A DNA stretch of 14,262 bases, taken from contig NZ_JACUUA010000080.1 of the NCBI RefSeq assembly GCF_014859565.1, forward strand, positions 1-14,262. The letters are read 5' to 3'. The first letter of the stretch is position 1; each line of letters starts with the position of its first letter. Below, one piece after another: positions 7,377-14,262 of this stretch. The position numbers and the translations under genes were made by a program. Under the pieces are notes generated by a model. The model had not been told where the DNA came from, made no database searches, and worked only from the letters and a program-made list of their open reading frames with translations. The DNA comes from Marinospirillum sp. Lineage in GTDB: Bacteria > Pseudomonadota > Gammaproteobacteria > Pseudomonadales > Halomonadaceae.

Positions 7377-8662
7377 TTCCAAATCCTTACTATCTCAGCA
7401 AGCCTATTGTGGCTAAATCTTTTATGGGGCCTATTAATAAATCCATAAGAAAAATTAAACTTCAGCAACTCTTGTTTTTGTCTAAGCGAGAGGCTACCCG
7501 CATAAATTTTAGGCAGTCTTTTATCATTGCCAAACAATAGAAACCTCATGAATTTATCGATATGCGCCAATTGTAATGATGGGAAATCACAAGCCGAGTT
7601 ATTATAATAAATACCCACAGGCATTATACTTGAGTTATCTTTTTTTACAAACTCTCTATTTGTTGACAAAAACCTAACCCTATCCTTAAGAAGTAAAAAA
7701 TCACCTGTCTTTCCATAAGAATAGAAAGACTTACAAAGCTTATCCTTTATTCGCTTAATCTTACTTGGAGACAAGTCTACTTTTACTTTTCTGAATACTG
7801 CTGGTGCTACATCTCCATTCTCCACTTCAACTCCACCGTTGATTTTGGTTGGTAGAGGAGAATCAGCCACAACAAACCTAAAACCTAAAAAGTCAAATTG
7901 CGCCACGTCATTGTCATAATATATACTTCCAGCTTTTTTACGCTTACACAATACTTTAATTTCAGTTTTTGAACTATTGAAAAAGAGGCCTTTAGGTAGT
8001 GCACGGGTGACATCTTCCTGAAAAGCAATTGCGTCACACTCATTGGAGGCAACAATCAAAATATCATCAACAAACCTTGAATAAAAGAAAACATCATTTC
8101 TAGAGAGCACATATGAATCAAAATCTTTGAGATACAAATCAGATAATATTGAGCTTGTTTCTATGCCTCGCGGAACGCAAACTCCTTCTACTTCATAAAA
8201 ATAATCAGCCATTCTTTTTATTATTTTTTTTGTGTGCATTGACAGAGCAGGAATATCTTGGACTTTTCTTTCAAGCTCCTCCTTTTGAATATTTTCAAAG
8301 AACGACTTTATGTCCAGTCTATATATATTATATGGCGTCCCATCAGCTAAAAACACTCGTAACTCTCTAGCAATCTTTGATCTTGACTTATTGCAACCTG
8401 CAAAAGATCTCTTTAAATACGAAACACATGTTCTAACCACAAGCCTCTGGGACAGACTTGAAAGAGAGAAGCTTTTCTTCTTACCAAGAAAAAAACAATT
8501 ATAAATAATTCCATCAGGAAATAATCTGTCTGACTCCTCTACTGCTTTTTCCACTACGTTTTTACGATACTCATTATCCGAAAGTGAGCAGTCATTATAG
8601 AAATCTTTTTTAGAAAACTGTCTAGCTAGCGCTGACTCATTAAATGCCTGTATTCTACTCAA
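7373..8662 (-). CDS. drt3a: Drt3a-like (UG3) defence reverse transcriptase
   Basis: The 429-aa protein is a compact reverse transcriptase. Motif A is YRLDIKSFFENI (114-125, D117), motif B is PRGIETSSILSDLYL (164-178), motif C is RFVDDILIV (196-204, D199/D200), motif D is NSSKTEIKV (229-237), and FDFLGFRF (256-263) follows. It has no maturase or HNH domain and no retron-type msr/msd upstream. Translation must start at TTG 8662: a stop lies 10 codons upstream, no alternative ATG exists before residue 142, and a G-rich ribosome site (AGGGGGGG, 8672-8665) sits 2 nt upstream. It overlaps drt3b by 4 nt. In DRT3 this RT is reported, as I recall, to copy an ACACAC template in the partner ncRNA into poly(GT). 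The UG3 assignment rests on gene pairing, order and length rather than alignment. Confidence 0.8.
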   Translation of the reverse strand: MSRIQAFNESALARQFSKKDFYNDCSLSDNEYRKNVVEKAVEESDRLFPDGIIYNCFFLGKKKSFSLSSLSQRLVVRTCVSYLKRSFAGCNKSRSKIARELRVFLADGTPYNIYRLDIKSFFENIQKEELERKVQDIPALSMHTKKIIKRMADYFYEVEGVCVPRGIETSSILSDLYLKDFDSYVLSRNDVFFYSRFVDDILIVASNECDAIAFQEDVTRALPKGLFFNSSKTEIKVLCKRKKAGSIYYDNDVAQFDFLGFRFVVADSPLPTKINGGVEVENGDVAPAVFRKVKVDLSPSKIKRIKDKLCKSFYSYGKTGDFLLLKDRVRFLSTNREFVKKDNSSIMPVGIYYNNSACDFPSLQLAHIDKFMRFLLFGNDKRLPKIYAGSLSLRQKQELLKFNFSYGFINRPHKRFSHNRLAEIVRIWK

Positions 8663-8664
8663 AG

Positions 8665-8672
8665 CCCCCCCT
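8665..8672 (-). promoter_or_regulatory. Poly-G ribosome binding site for drt3a
   Basis: On the minus strand an A followed by seven G residues lies 2 nt before the TTG start. It decides the start, because no other initiation codon is available between the upstream stop and residue 142. The homopolymer could vary in length and so alter spacing to the start, but there is no direct sign of this. Confidence 0.55.
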
Positions 8673-8723
8673 AGACCCCACGTGATCTTTTATTTTCAAC
8701 ACAAAATAACACCAACATATCAT

Positions 8724-8760
8724 GGACATATATTAATATCCATACCAATATAATTGGTAT
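8724..8760. promoter_or_regulatory. Two adjacent palindromes upstream of drt3a (possible operator)
   Basis: ATACCAAT (8742-8749) and ATTGGTAT (8753-8760) are perfect 8-bp inverted arms with a 3-nt spacer. Immediately next to them, GGACAT/ATATCC (8724-8729 and 8736-8741) forms a second inverted repeat with one G-T pair. They lie 62-98 bp upstream of the drt3a start, in the only sizeable intergenic region that could hold its promoter. They could bind a repressor or form RNA hairpins in the leader. I see no convincing -35/-10 pair here. Confidence 0.45.
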
Positions 8761-8826
8761 TTCATCTTAGCTAATTTTGCAACCTGGTTACTCATCCACA
8801 AATAATTTTTGACCACTTTCAATAGC

Positions 8827-8843
8827 AATGGCACTCCACCATT
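8827..8843. repeat. Short inverted repeat in the drt3a upstream region
   Basis: AATGG (8827-8831) and CCATT (8839-8843) form a 5-bp stem with a 7-nt loop between the 60-aa gene and drt3a. The 265-bp interval 8663-8927 holds no ORF. Apart from this hairpin and the palindromes nearer drt3a I find nothing assignable in it. Confidence 0.3.
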
Positions 8844-8927
8844 CTTATCTTATTCTTATTGGCAGTTTTATGTAACTACGGTCTTACCTAAACTATTTTT
8901 ACCATAACTGGTTTGTGTGACTACTCA

Positions 8928-9110
8928 TTAACCGGCATTGAAAGAACGAATATTCTGCAGGCGTTGCTTGTGGATTTTCTCTGCACGGGCAAGAGATTCA
9001 ACAACACTCTGCGAAACAGCCAGAAGAACCTTTTCCATGTCTGCATCATTTGAGTAAAACAATTTGTCCTCACGTACCTCAACTGGCTGGCTTTCGGTCT
9101 TGTGTTTCAT
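8928..9110 (-). CDS. Small 60-aa hypothetical protein
   Basis: I do not recognise this protein. It is polar and probably all-helical, with a charged N-terminus (residues 1-25) and a basic amphipathic C-terminal helix (about 28-55, LARAEKIHKQRLQNIRSF). There is no signal peptide or membrane segment. It is very likely real: GGAGG (9119-9115) lies 4 nt before the ATG, and a near-consensus promoter precedes it (9143-9171). Its codon use is balanced, unlike the AT-rich RT genes. It is transcribed toward drt3a, 265 bp away, with no clear terminator between them, so it may contribute read-through transcription. Whether it belongs to the defence module or the host backbone is open. Confidence 0.7.
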   Translation of the reverse strand: MKHKTESQPVEVREDKLFYSNDADMEKVLLAVSQSVVESLARAEKIHKQRLQNIRSFNAG

Positions 9111-9115
9111 GAAAC
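9104..9115. repeat. 12-bp palindrome over the start codon of the 60-aa gene
   Basis: GTTTCATGAAAC is a perfect 12-bp palindrome centred on the start codon. It could be a protein-binding site just downstream of the promoter, or simply chance plus the common ATGAAAC opening. Low confidence in function. Confidence 0.3.
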
Positions 9116-9142
9116 CTCCACAATATGAGTAAACCTGTTTTG

Positions 9143-9171
9143 ATTATTACGCAGTGCCGCTAGTATGGCAA
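9143..9171 (-). promoter_or_regulatory. Sigma-70-type promoter for the 60-aa gene
   Basis: On the minus strand TTGCCA (9171-9166) and AATAAT (9148-9143) are separated by exactly 17 nt. Each matches 5 of 6 consensus positions. Predicted initiation is near 9136, giving a leader of about 25 nt before the start codon at 9110. Confidence 0.6.
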
Positions 9172-9199
9172 CCAGCTCACCCACCAGATCATTGCCTCA

Positions 9200-10546
9200 A
9201 TGCCGATACCTTTGACTTTGCAGCCTCCATCCCAGACGCGTCCTTTGTTTCGTCTGGCCTGGCCGATTTTGTTGTCCAATTGCACTATCCCGTTGCTGGG
9301 ATTGGTGGATACCGCCGTGCTGGGGCATTTACCGGATGGTCGTTATCTGGCTGCGGTGGCGCTGGGTGCGGTGGTATTCAGTTTTTTGTACTGGAGTTTT
9401 GGTTTTTTACGCATGGGAACTACCGGTTTGGTGGCTCAGGCCTGGGGTAGGCAGGATCAACCGGCTCTGGGGCGTTTGATTTTTCAGGCTCTGGGGCTGG
9501 CATTGCTGTTAGGGCTGGCTTTGCAACTGCTGCGTCCTTTTATTCCCTTCTTGTTGTCCCTGTTGGATGGCGGCGCTGAAACACGCCAGCTGGCAGCTGA
9601 ATACATCACCATCCGCCTGTGGAGTGCCCCTGCCGTACTGATGCAGTACGTGGTGCTGGGTGTTGCCATCGGCCTTGGGCGCAGTCGAGTCGTGCTGGTG
9701 CTGCTGATATTAGTTAACGGTATAAATATCCTACTGGATCTCTGGTTTGTACTGGGGCTGGGTATGTCCAGCAACGGTGTGGCTCTGGCTAGTCTGCTGG
9801 CAGAATGGATCGCCGCTATCGCTGGGCTGTTCTGGTTGTTGCGCACCTGCCAAAATCTCGGCATTCAATTGTTACAACCCACAGCAGATGCCGCTGCTTT
9901 TAAACGCCTGATCAAGGTGAACAGTGATCTGTTTGTTCGTACCCTGGCACTGCTGTTGGCTCTGGCTTTTTTCACGCGTCAGGGTGCCCAGCAGGGCAAT
10001 GAGGTGTTGGCCGCCAATGCGGTGTTGATGCAGCTGGTGATGTTATCCAGTTATCTGCTGGATGGTTTTGCTCAAGCGGTGGAAGCACGTTTTGGTGCTG
10101 CTTTTGCCCGCAGCCATCAGGAAGCAGTGCAGGTTTTTCGTGCCGGGCTGTTTTTATCAGTCGTCACCGCTTTGCTGCTGACATTGCTGGTCTGGCTGGG
10201 TGGTGCGTGGTTGATCCACCGGCTTACTGATCTGCCGGAAGTGAGGCAACTGGCAGAAAGCCACCTGCCTTGGTTGTGGCTGATTCTGCCGGTTTCACTC
10301 TGGTGTTATCTGTTTGATGGGGTATTCATCGGAGCCACCTGGACGGATGCCATGCGCAACACCCTGCTGGTATCTGTTGGTGGTTATCTGCTGGCCTGGT
10401 GGTTATTGCAGGATTGGGGTAATCACGGCCTCTGGGCTGCTTTTCTGGTATTTAATGCCCTGCGAGGGTTAACACTGGGCTGGGTATTCAGAAAACGCTT
10501 TCACGCGACCACACCCGATATTCCACCCCCTCACCATAACTATTGA
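9200..10546 (+). CDS. MATE family (DinF-like) efflux transporter
   Basis: The 448-aa protein has about twelve hydrophobic helices and the MATE opening FRLAWPILLSNCTIPLLGLV followed by DTAVLGHL (roughly residues 18-44). The next segment, FGFLRMGTTGLVAQAWG, is the conserved loop and helix of the DinF branch. Such inner-membrane proteins export cationic compounds in exchange for H+ or Na+; the substrate is unknown. The pseudo-symmetric second half begins near residue 230. ATG 9200 has no clear Shine-Dalgarno site, but no better start precedes the first helix. The gene is divergent from the 60-aa gene and its last 59 bp overlap the convergent acetyltransferase. A competing frame at 9154-9450 is a shadow. 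Confidence 0.88.
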   Translation: MPIPLTLQPPSQTRPLFRLAWPILLSNCTIPLLGLVDTAVLGHLPDGRYLAAVALGAVVFSFLYWSFGFLRMGTTGLVAQAWGRQDQPALGRLIFQALGLALLLGLALQLLRPFIPFLLSLLDGGAETRQLAAEYITIRLWSAPAVLMQYVVLGVAIGLGRSRVVLVLLILVNGINILLDLWFVLGLGMSSNGVALASLLAEWIAAIAGLFWLLRTCQNLGIQLLQPTADAAAFKRLIKVNSDLFVRTLALLLALAFFTRQGAQQGNEVLAANAVLMQLVMLSSYLLDGFAQAVEARFGAAFARSHQEAVQVFRAGLFLSVVTALLLTLLVWLGGAWLIHRLTDLPEVRQLAESHLPWLWLILPVSLWCYLFDGVFIGATWTDAMRNTLLVSVGGYLLAWWLLQDWGNHGLWAAFLVFNALRGLTLGWVFRKRFHATTPDIPPPHHNY

Positions 10547-11003
10547 GTTTGTGTTGCAGTTCGGCATCTGGCTGCTGCACCACAAACCCCCAGCGCTGCC
10601 AATAATCACCGGAACCCTGTACCGCCACCAGACAAGCCACATCCAATCCAGCCTGAGTTAGCGCAGTAAAAAAAGCCTGGATTAATGCCCGACCAGCACC
10701 CAGCTTGCGCCCTACCGGTGCCACCGCCAGATCATGCAAATAAAAACAATCTGGCTGTTGTGGCAACTGGCATTCTGGGCTGTTCAGCGTTAGCAGCTGA
10801 TGCAACAACCAAGGCAGGGATAACAAATAAGCCACCACCCTGCCCTGATATTCAGCCACAAAACAGCTATCCGGTGCTGCCGCCAGCTTGGCCCCCATTG
10901 ATTGGGCTGACTCTGGCTCCACCTCGGTGTAACACAGCGCCTGAATGGTCAGAATGGCGTCCAGATCTTTCATACTGGCACTTCTGATCTGTATTTCATT
11001 CAT
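10488..11003 (-). CDS. GNAT family N-acetyltransferase
   Basis: The 171-aa protein has the GNAT acetyl-CoA-binding core: a beta-strand YLHDLAVAP (88-96) followed by the pyrophosphate loop RKLGAG (99-104) and helix ALIQAFF. A later YWQRWGF (134-140) is typical of the C-terminal part of the fold. Substrate is unknown; small molecules or protein amines are both possible. I chose ATG 11003 because a G-rich site (AGGGGGGGTGATA) precedes it, and because the longer frame to 11060 would overlap the ABC gene and has no matching N-terminus. It starts 17 nt after the ABC transporter stop, so the two are probably one operon. Its 3' end overlaps the MATE gene tail. Confidence 0.85.
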   Translation of the reverse strand: MNEIQIRSASMKDLDAILTIQALCYTEVEPESAQSMGAKLAAAPDSCFVAEYQGRVVAYLLSLPWLLHQLLTLNSPECQLPQQPDCFYLHDLAVAPVGRKLGAGRALIQAFFTALTQAGLDVACLVAVQGSGDYWQRWGFVVQQPDAELQHKLNSYGEGVEYRVWSRESVF

Positions 11004-11020
11004 TATCACCCCCCCTACCA

Positions 11021-12847
11021 TTAGTTTTCCGCGAGGAAACCACCGGACTGACGCGCCCACAACTGTGCGTACAGTCCACCACTGGCAATTAGTTCTTCAT
11101 GGGTGCCGCTTTCAACAATACGTCCCTGATCCATCACCACCAGCCGATCCATCTGGGCAATGGTGGACAGGCGGTGGGCAATGGCAATCACTGTTTTGCC
11201 CTGCATCAGGCGATTAAGGTTGTCCTGAATGGCTGCTTCCACTTCCGAATCCAGTGCCGAGGTGGCTTCATCCAGAATCAGAATCGGTGCATCCTTCAGC
11301 ATTACCCTGGCAATGGCAATACGCTGACGCTGACCACCGGAGAGTTTTACGCCCCGCTCACCCACATGGGCATCCATTCCCTTACGTCCTTTGATATCTT
11401 CCAGCGCGGGGATAAAGGCATCAGCCTGTGCCTGGACTGCTGCATGCCATACGTCTTCTTCTGTGGCATCAGGTTTGCCATAACGGATGTTGTCCCGTAC
11501 TGAACGGTGCAACAACGAGGTATCCTGACTGACCATACCTATCTCGGCACGCAGGCTGTCTTGCTGCACTTCAGCAATGTTCTGCCCATCCACCAGAATA
11601 CGTCCGCCTTCCAGATCATAAAAACGCAGCAGCAGATTCACCAGTGTGGATTTTCCGGCACCCGAACGCCCCACCAACCCGACTTTTTCACCCGGTTTGA
11701 TATCCAGTGACAGGTTTTCGATCACTCCCGAACCCTTGCCGTAATGAAAACGTATGGCATCAAAATGAATGCCACCCTGCGCCACCTGCAAGGTGGGTGC
11801 ATTGGGCAGATCTTCGACCATCTGGGGTTTGGAGATGGTGCCAATACCATCCTTAACCGTGCCGATGTTTTCAAACAAGGAGGCCACTTCCCACATGATC
11901 CACTGGGACATGCCGGACAGGCGCAACACCAGACCCAACGCCACTGCCACAGCACCAACACTAATCAGCTCACCTAACCATAACCAGATGGAAAGACCTG
12001 CCACCGACAGCAGCAACAAAGAATTCAGCAGGTAAAGACTGGTGTTAAAACCCGTTACCAGCCGCATCTGTTTGTGTACTGTCACCAGAAAATCACCCAT
12101 ACCTTCACGGGCAAAAGTGGACTCACGCTGGGCGTGGGAAAAGAGTTTTACCGTCTGGATGTTGGTGTAGGCATCCACCACCCGCCCAGTCATGATGGAA
12201 CGGGCATCAGCCTGTTGTTGTGCCACTCGCCCCATTACCGGGATAAAAAACCGCATCAGCAGGATATAACCCGCCAGCCAGACCAACAGCGGCAGCATCA
12301 AACGCAAATCAGCAAAAGCAACAATCACCAGCGTACCGATGAAATACACTGAAACGTAGTTCAATACATCAATCAGCTTGATGACACACTCACGCACCGC
12401 CAGTGAAGTCTGCATCAGCTTGGTGGCAATACGCCCAGCAAATTCGTCCTGATAAAACGCCATCGACTGTTTCAGCAGATAACGGTGTACCGTCCAGCGG
12501 ATACGCATAGGGTAGTTGCCCATCAATACCTGAAAACTCAGCAGCGAATGCAACAGCACCATCAGCGGCAGGCCAAGAATCACCAGCGCCATACCCAGCA
12601 GCTTCCAGCCTTCAGTCGCTATAAAGGTTTCGCGGTTCTGCACCGACAACCAGTTGACCACCTCACCCAGAAAACTGAACAGCCACACTTCCACCAGCGC
12701 AATACACGCCATCAACACAGCGGTTGTGGCAATCCACGGCCAGGCACCACGGGTGAAATACAGACAAAACCCCAGCAGAGAACTCGGTGGCTCTTGGGGT
12801 TCTTCTGACGGGAAAGGATTTAAACGGGATTCAAACCAGCGCAACAT
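11021..12847 (-). CDS. ABC exporter half-transporter (fused TMD-NBD)
   Basis: The 608-aa protein has an N-terminal membrane domain of about six helices (residues 35-310) followed by a complete nucleotide-binding domain. Motifs are Walker A GRSGAGKST (393-401, K399), Q-loop VSQDTSL (439-445), signature LSGGQRQR (502-509), Walker B LILDE with catalytic E527, D-loop SALD (530-533) and switch H558 in IAHRLS. It should act as a dimer exporting a lipid, peptide or drug using ATP; it resembles MsbA/multidrug-type exporters, but the substrate cannot be told. The ATG at 12847 (MLRWFESRLNPF) has AGGA 8 nt upstream; upstream GTG and ATG codons (12880, 12856) are worse placed. It is followed closely by the acetyltransferase gene. 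Confidence 0.88.
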   Translation of the reverse strand: MLRWFESRLNPFPSEEPQEPPSSLLGFCLYFTRGAWPWIATTAVLMACIALVEVWLFSFLGEVVNWLSVQNRETFIATEGWKLLGMALVILGLPLMVLLHSLLSFQVLMGNYPMRIRWTVHRYLLKQSMAFYQDEFAGRIATKLMQTSLAVRECVIKLIDVLNYVSVYFIGTLVIVAFADLRLMLPLLVWLAGYILLMRFFIPVMGRVAQQQADARSIMTGRVVDAYTNIQTVKLFSHAQRESTFAREGMGDFLVTVHKQMRLVTGFNTSLYLLNSLLLLSVAGLSIWLWLGELISVGAVAVALGLVLRLSGMSQWIMWEVASLFENIGTVKDGIGTISKPQMVEDLPNAPTLQVAQGGIHFDAIRFHYGKGSGVIENLSLDIKPGEKVGLVGRSGAGKSTLVNLLLRFYDLEGGRILVDGQNIAEVQQDSLRAEIGMVSQDTSLLHRSVRDNIRYGKPDATEEDVWHAAVQAQADAFIPALEDIKGRKGMDAHVGERGVKLSGGQRQRIAIARVMLKDAPILILDEATSALDSEVEAAIQDNLNRLMQGKTVIAIAHRLSTIAQMDRLVVMDQGRIVESGTHEELIASGGLYAQLWARQSGGFLAEN

Positions 12848-12883
12848 GTCAGGCATCCTGCAAAAAATGAAAGCGATCACTTT

Positions 12884-12910
12884 AACATAAAATATAGACT
12901 AACCGGTCAA
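12884..12910 (-). promoter_or_regulatory. Weak promoter candidate for the ABC-GNAT operon
   Basis: On the minus strand TTGACC (12910-12905) and TATGTT (12889-12884) are spaced by 15 nt, shorter than optimal, about 40 bp before the ABC start. The 185-bp interval to the divergent Fe-S gene must hold promoters for both, and this is the best match I see. Confidence 0.3.
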
Positions 12911-13065
12911 CTTCGTTTAAACCCGGCAAAACCCACCTATTGCTTGTTGCAAACCTGACAGTCCACCCCACAAACCCGCACCACAAGCCAGTTAATCAAC
13001 CGGCACAAGCCTTGCATCAACCCCTGCAAACTGTCTTTTAGGAATTCAGAGCAAGAGGCAAATCA

Positions 13066-14262
13066 ATGAAACATTTTCTGGACTGGAGTGGCTACAAGGA
13101 TGCCGGTATGGGTGATGCCTATGCTGATATACCCAAACAAGGCGGTGATTTTGCCAAGGCTGTGGCGGTGTGTATCAACAGCCGCCAGTGTGAAACCCAG
13201 GATCGTGGTGTGATGTGCCCCAGTTACCGGGTCACCCAGAATCCATCACTAACCCCCGGTGGCCGAGTAAAACTGCTGAAACAGGCATTAAACAGTGACT
13301 CAGCCGAAAGCCTGATGCGGGATAAAACCCTGGCCGAAGCCATGGATATGTGTGTTGGCTGCAAGGGTTGCAAACGCTAGTGTGAAAACAGCGTGGATCT
13401 GGCACAAATCAAGATTGAATACCTAGCACAGCGCCAGCAGCTGCGTGCACCCAGCCTGCGTACCCGGTTGTTTGCCCACCTGCCTCGCTGGTTGTATCGC
13501 TGGCCGTTACTGGGGCGTTTGCCTCATTGGTACAACCGTTCTACAGGATTACAACAACTACTCAGCCGTTGGCTGGGTCTGGCTAAACGTGATTTTCCGG
13601 TCACCCAAACCCAACCCTTTGATGATCGTGCCCTGCCAACCCAAGCCACCGATCTTAAACTGGTGTTATTTGTGGATTGTTACAGCCGCCATTATCAACC
13701 GGAAGTCGCAGAAGCCGCGATTGAGCTGTTACAAGCAGGGGGATGTGAAGTGCAGCTGGTCTACCCGCTGCTCAATGCCATCGATCCAGATCGGCCTTTG
13801 TGTTGTGGGCGAACCTATCTGGCACAAGGCTTGGTAAAACAGGCCAAAGAAGAAGCCTTGCGAGTGATCAATGCTCTGCTGCCGTGGGTTGAGCAGGGTT
13901 ATCCAGTGGTGGGGCTGGAACCTTCTTGCCTGCTGGCAATACGAGATGATTACCGGGCACTGGGGCTGGGGGATGCAGCAGATAAAGTCAGCCGACAAGC
14001 CTGGTTGCTGGAGGAGTTTCTGGCACGGGAGTTACGCAGTGGCAAGCTGCAACTGGCTTTCACTCCAGACCCGGATGGAAAACCCCTGCTGGTACACGGC
14101 CACTGCCATCAAAAAGCTGTAGGAGCCATGAAATCCATGCGTAAGGTGTTGGGTTATCTGCCGGATACTCAGGTGGAATTTATAGAGGCCAGTTGTTGTG
14201 GCATGGGTGGCAGTTTTGGTTATGAACAGGAACACCTGGCTTTGTCTCAGGCCATGGCTGAA
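13066..14262 (+). pseudogene. Fe-S/CCG-domain oxidoreductase subunit interrupted by an in-frame TAG
   Basis: The frame from ATG 13066 (AGAGG upstream) encodes two ferredoxin-like cysteine groups: C36, C42 and GVMCPSYRVT with C51; then C96VGCKGCKR. A TAG follows at 13378-13380. The same frame stays open to the window edge, giving CENSVD, a first CCG domain (LCCGRTYLAQG, EPSCLLAIRDD), HGHCHQKA, and a second CCG domain (SCCGMGGSFGY). Counting the stop as a residue restores CxxCxxCxxxC, so TAG probably replaced GAG (Glu). The protein resembles the C-terminal Fe-S half of YdiJ/GlcD-type D-lactate or 2-hydroxyacid dehydrogenases, here apparently a separate subunit; the FAD partner is not in the window. 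It may be a nonsense mutant, a readthrough gene or a sequencing error. The 3' end is outside the window. Confidence 0.82.

Noticed and set aside
5343..8662. Retron, group II intron or diversity-generating retroelement
   Set aside because: No msr/msd next to a single RT, no maturase or HNH domain, no template/variable repeat pair; two different RTs are coupled in one operon.
8909..8915. Alternative ncRNA template tract CACACA upstream of drt3a (minus strand)
   Set aside because: The tract is shorter and lies at the tail of the 60-aa gene without the multi-arm structure seen downstream of drt3b. It remains a fallback if the downstream candidate fails.
9154..9450. 98-aa ORF on + at the start of the MATE gene
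   Set aside because: It is the +2 shadow of the MATE coding sequence, whose frame shows clear family motifs and membrane helices.
13445..13837. 130-aa ORF on + after the amber codon
   Set aside because: It is out of frame with the Fe-S protein, which stays open and keeps the conserved cysteines across this region.

Overview
The window looks like chromosomal DNA of a gammaproteobacterium. It has an AlaC-type aminotransferase, a DinF-like MATE exporter, a DUF3750 lipoprotein and a YdiJ/GlcD-type Fe-S protein, all tightly packed with several tail-to-tail overlaps and of moderate GC. The genus cannot be fixed from the sequence. An AT-rich accessory segment (about 4.5-8.9 kb) interrupts this housekeeping DNA between the aminotransferase and the MATE gene.

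Left flank (1-4.4 kb). The window opens with the C-terminus of a GGDEF diguanylate cyclase followed by a small membrane protein, both on +. A divergent pair follows: a protein-kinase-like protein on - and a DUF3750 lipoprotein on +. The DUF3750 gene runs tail-to-tail into an AlaC-like aminotransferase on -.

Accessory segment (4.5-9.1 kb). It begins with a decayed CopG-type antitoxin on + (one frameshift, two nonsense codons). A two-reverse-transcriptase operon on - follows. The first gene (429 aa, FVDD) and the second (677 aa, YVDD, long helical C-terminus) overlap by ATGA. I read this as a DRT type 3 (UG3+UG8, Drt3a+Drt3b) anti-phage system. Just downstream of drt3b, about 5.13-5.34 kb on the same strand, is a gene-free stretch rich in long-range complementary arms. 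It carries an unpaired CACACAC tract, and I propose it as the DRT3 non-coding RNA. From recalled published work, Drt3a copies an ACACAC template in such an RNA into poly(GT), and Drt3b makes the poly(AC) strand without a nucleic-acid template. Upstream of drt3a lie two adjacent palindromes (a possible operator) and a 60-aa gene with its own near-consensus promoter.

Right flank (9.2-14.3 kb). This holds a MATE-family exporter on +, then a two-gene operon on - (an ABC exporter half-transporter followed by a GNAT acetyltransferase that overlaps the MATE tail). Last is an Fe-S/CCG-domain oxidoreductase subunit on +, interrupted by an in-frame TAG inside its second 4Fe-4S motif and running off the window.

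The points most worth checking are the candidate DRT3 ncRNA with its template-like tract, the internal amber codon in the Fe-S gene, and the toxin-antitoxin remnant beside the defence locus.
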